From Shinella sp. CPCC 101442 (GTDB lineage: Bacteria > Pseudomonadota > Alphaproteobacteria > Rhizobiales > Rhizobiaceae), in contig NZ_JALIQS010000003.1 in the NCBI RefSeq assembly GCF_024704725.1, forward strand, positions 372,001 to 436,000: a stretch of 64,000 nt of DNA, written 5' to 3'. This document shows positions 62,544 through 64,000 of this stretch, one piece after another. The translations under genes were made by a program, and so were the position numbers. A model generated the notes under the pieces. It worked only from the letters and a program-made list of their open reading frames with translations. It ran no database searches and was not told where the DNA came from. Every line of letters begins with the position of its first letter. Position 1 is the stretch's first letter.

Positions 62544-62681
62544 TGCAGAAGTGGGGCTTGATTTCAACGGGGATTTGGGCGCATGTTTCGTTTCGGGAAC
62601 AACAAAGCCGAAAAGGCGGACAGACATGGGAATGGGAAAACTCACCCTCTATGAAAGTTGTCGCGGCTGGATGCTTGCCCG

Positions 62682-63599
62682 ATGACGGCGGCGGCGCTTG
62701 AAACCACCGCCGAAACACCCTCCCCCTCCCGGCGCCGGGCCTGGATGCGGAGCGACGAGGCCCGCGGCCTCGCCATGATCTCGCCGACCTTCCTTTACGC
62801 GCTGGCGCTGCTCTTTCTCCCTGTTCTCATCGTCATCGCCTACAGTTTCTGGACCCAGAACTATCTCGATATCGACCGCACCTTCACGCTGGAAAACTAC
62901 CGGCAGGCGCTCACCGAACCGATCTACCGCGACCTCTTCATTCGCTCGCTCTGGATTTCGCTGACGGTCAGCGTCGTCACCGTGGTCTTTTCCTATCCGG
63001 TCGCCTGGTTCATTTCCTTCCACGGCGGCGTGCACAAGAACCTCTGGCTCTTCCTCATCACCGTGCCCTGCTGGACCAGCTACCTGCTGCGCGTCCTGTC
63101 GTGGAAAGTCATCCTGGGCTATGGCGGCGTCATGAATACCGGCCTCATCTCGATGGGCCTCATCGACAAGCCGGTGACGTCGCTGCTCTACAATTCCAAC
63201 GCCGTCGTCATCACGCTGGTTCACAGCTGGGCAGCCTTCGCCATCCTGCCGATCTACGTGTCGCTCCAAAAGGTCGACCGCACGCTGATCGAGGCGGCGC
63301 GCGATCTCGGCGACAGCAGGATCAAGGCCTTCTTCCGCATCACGCTGCCGCTCTCGCTGCCCGGCGTCATCTCCGCTTTCCTGATCGTGATGATCCCGAC
63401 CGTCGGCGACTATGTGACGCCGCGCCTCGTCGGCGGCAAGGACGGCGTGATGATCGCCACCGCCATCCAGGCGCAATTCGGCAAGGCCGCGAACTGGCCG
63501 CTGGGTGCCGCCCTTTCGGTGACGACCATGGTGCTCGTCTCGCTCTCGGCCGCGGCCGTCGTGTTTGCGCTGAAGTTCACCATCAGGAGGATCAAATGA
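62682..63599 (+). CDS. ABC transporter permease, polyamine type (PotB-like)
   Basis: A 305-residue inner-membrane permease with six predicted spans. I chose ATG 62682 (MTAAALETTAETPS), which has little ribosome-binding sequence; a TTG at 62658 is the alternative. The family loop EAARDLGDSRIKAFFRITLPLSLPGVISAFLIV (the EAA motif contacting the ATPase) lies near residue 205. The fold LFLPVLIVIAYSFWTQNYLDIDRTFTLENY is that of spermidine/putrescine permeases. It overlaps the next permease by 4 bases (ATGA). The ATPase and binding-protein genes are probably past the window end. The divergent aminotransferase and BetI-like box are upstream. Confidence 0.92.
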   Translation: MTAAALETTAETPSPSRRRAWMRSDEARGLAMISPTFLYALALLFLPVLIVIAYSFWTQNYLDIDRTFTLENYRQALTEPIYRDLFIRSLWISLTVSVVTVVFSYPVAWFISFHGGVHKNLWLFLITVPCWTSYLLRVLSWKVILGYGGVMNTGLISMGLIDKPVTSLLYNSNAVVITLVHSWAAFAILPIYVSLQKVDRTLIEAARDLGDSRIKAFFRITLPLSLPGVISAFLIVMIPTVGDYVTPRLVGGKDGVMIATAIQAQFGKAANWPLGAALSVTTMVLVSLSAAAVVFALKFTIRRIK

Positions 63600-64000
63600 G
63601 TGTCCTCCTGCGGCGCCTGCGCGTCATTCCCGTCCTGCCGGTCTATGTGGCCGTCTATTTCCTCTTTCTCTACCTGCCGATCCTGCTGCTGCCGATCTTC
63701 TCCTTCAACAATGCGGCGACGACCACCTTCCCGCTCGCCGGTTTCACCACGAAATGGTACGCCTCGCTTGCCGGCAACTCCGTCATGCTGAACGCGGCCT
63801 GGAACAGCCTGATCGTCGGCATTTCCGTCTCGCTGCTCTCCACGGTCCTCGGCATCTGCGCCGCCCGCGCCATCACGCGCTACCGGTTTCGCGGCCAGCG
63901 CACGGCCGCCGGCCTCATCATGGCGCCGCTCTTCCTGCCGGAGATCATCGTCGCCGTCTCGCTTTTGATGATCGTGCTGGCAATGGGCGTGGAGCTGTCG
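63596..64000 (+). CDS. ABC transporter permease, polyamine type (PotC-like), cut by window end
   Basis: The first 135 residues of the second permease. ATG 63596 follows AGGAGG (5-base spacing) and overlaps the stop of the first permease. The start MSVLLRRLRVIPVLPVYVAVYFLFLYLPILLLPIFSF and the motif RFRGQRTAAGLIMAPLFLPEIIVAVSLLMIVLAMG fit PotC-like permeases. The reading frame is open to the last base of the window; the EAA loop lies beyond. Confidence 0.9.
   Translation, partial: MSVLLRRLRVIPVLPVYVAVYFLFLYLPILLLPIFSFNNAATTTFPLAGFTTKWYASLAGNSVMLNAAWNSLIVGISVSLLSTVLGICAARAITRYRFRGQRTAAGLIMAPLFLPEIIVAVSLLMIVLAMGVELS

Noticed and set aside
62583-62701. Short overlapping frames before the PotB-like gene
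   Set aside because: Three frames of 16-23 codons with stop/start overlaps; no good ribosome binding site, so most likely chance. A leader role cannot be fully excluded.

Overview
This window looks like an ordinary stretch of chromosome from a GC-rich alphaproteobacterium of the Rhizobiaceae (Rhizobium/Shinella/Ensifer-like). Three things point there: a permuted, two-piece tmRNA gene with the tag ANDNYAEARLAA; the gene order thyA-folA-hflK-hflC-DUF2065-degP followed by serB, miaA and ilvIH; and alphaproteobacterial families such as alpha-type SspB, DUF4169, DUF2853 and DUF1194. I see no insertion sequence, prophage, CRISPR array, rRNA or tRNA gene. Species is not determined.

Layout. 1-14.8 kb: the end of a RocB-like peptidase, an aminotransferase, a new-looking 33-residue membrane peptide, ilvC with a TetR gene, small secreted proteins, cspA, an Lrp/racemase pair, a MarR-GNAT fusion, an FAD oxygenase with HxlR facing a quinone-reductase-like SDR, pdxJ, an unidentified membrane sensor and a MerR protein with a LuxR-like C-terminus. 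14.9-20.6 kb: RecD-like helicase, AbrB-type membrane protein, a cobalt-type nitrile hydratase operon (LysE exporter, alpha, beta, accessory protein), aldo/keto reductase. 20.6-33.3 kb: a conserved core of ilvIH with an attenuator and leader peptide, a HerA-like ATPase, miaA and serB with overlapping divergent starts, degP, hflCK, folA and thyA. 33.4-40.2 kb: an EAL phosphodiesterase, tmRNA, sspB, DUF4169, a ribbon-helix-helix protein and a very large AsmA protein. 40.2-52 kb: D-lactate/glycolate-type dehydrogenase, an RND efflux pair, cyclase plus AhpD-like protein, uvrD and a soluble two-PAS chemoreceptor. 52-64 kb: a DUF2778 cell-wall protein, amidase, an NmrA/DUF1772 operon with a TetR gene and tandem operators, a DUF1194 protein, a Rieske oxygenase, a D,D-carboxypeptidase, a class III aminotransferase and the start of a polyamine-type ABC transporter.

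How genes work together. Branched-chain amino acid synthesis (ilvC, ilvI, ilvH) is split over two loci, and ilvIH is very likely controlled by ribosome-mediated attenuation. Protein quality control is concentrated here: tmRNA lies next to its ClpXP adaptor SspB, and HflKC lie beside the periplasmic protease DegP. The Rieske oxygenase and the aminotransferase/ABC transporter share a 14-of-18 palindromic box that resembles BetI-type operators, so they may form one small regulon for a quaternary amine or polyamine-like compound.

The best leads are the 33-residue peptide, the attenuator, the SspB-like motif at the start of the DUF4169 protein, the MerR-LuxR fusion and several well-formed operators. 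I found no obvious novel defence or mobile system. Start codons were chosen by ribosome-binding-site fit and family length; functions are from family recognition by eye, without database searches.
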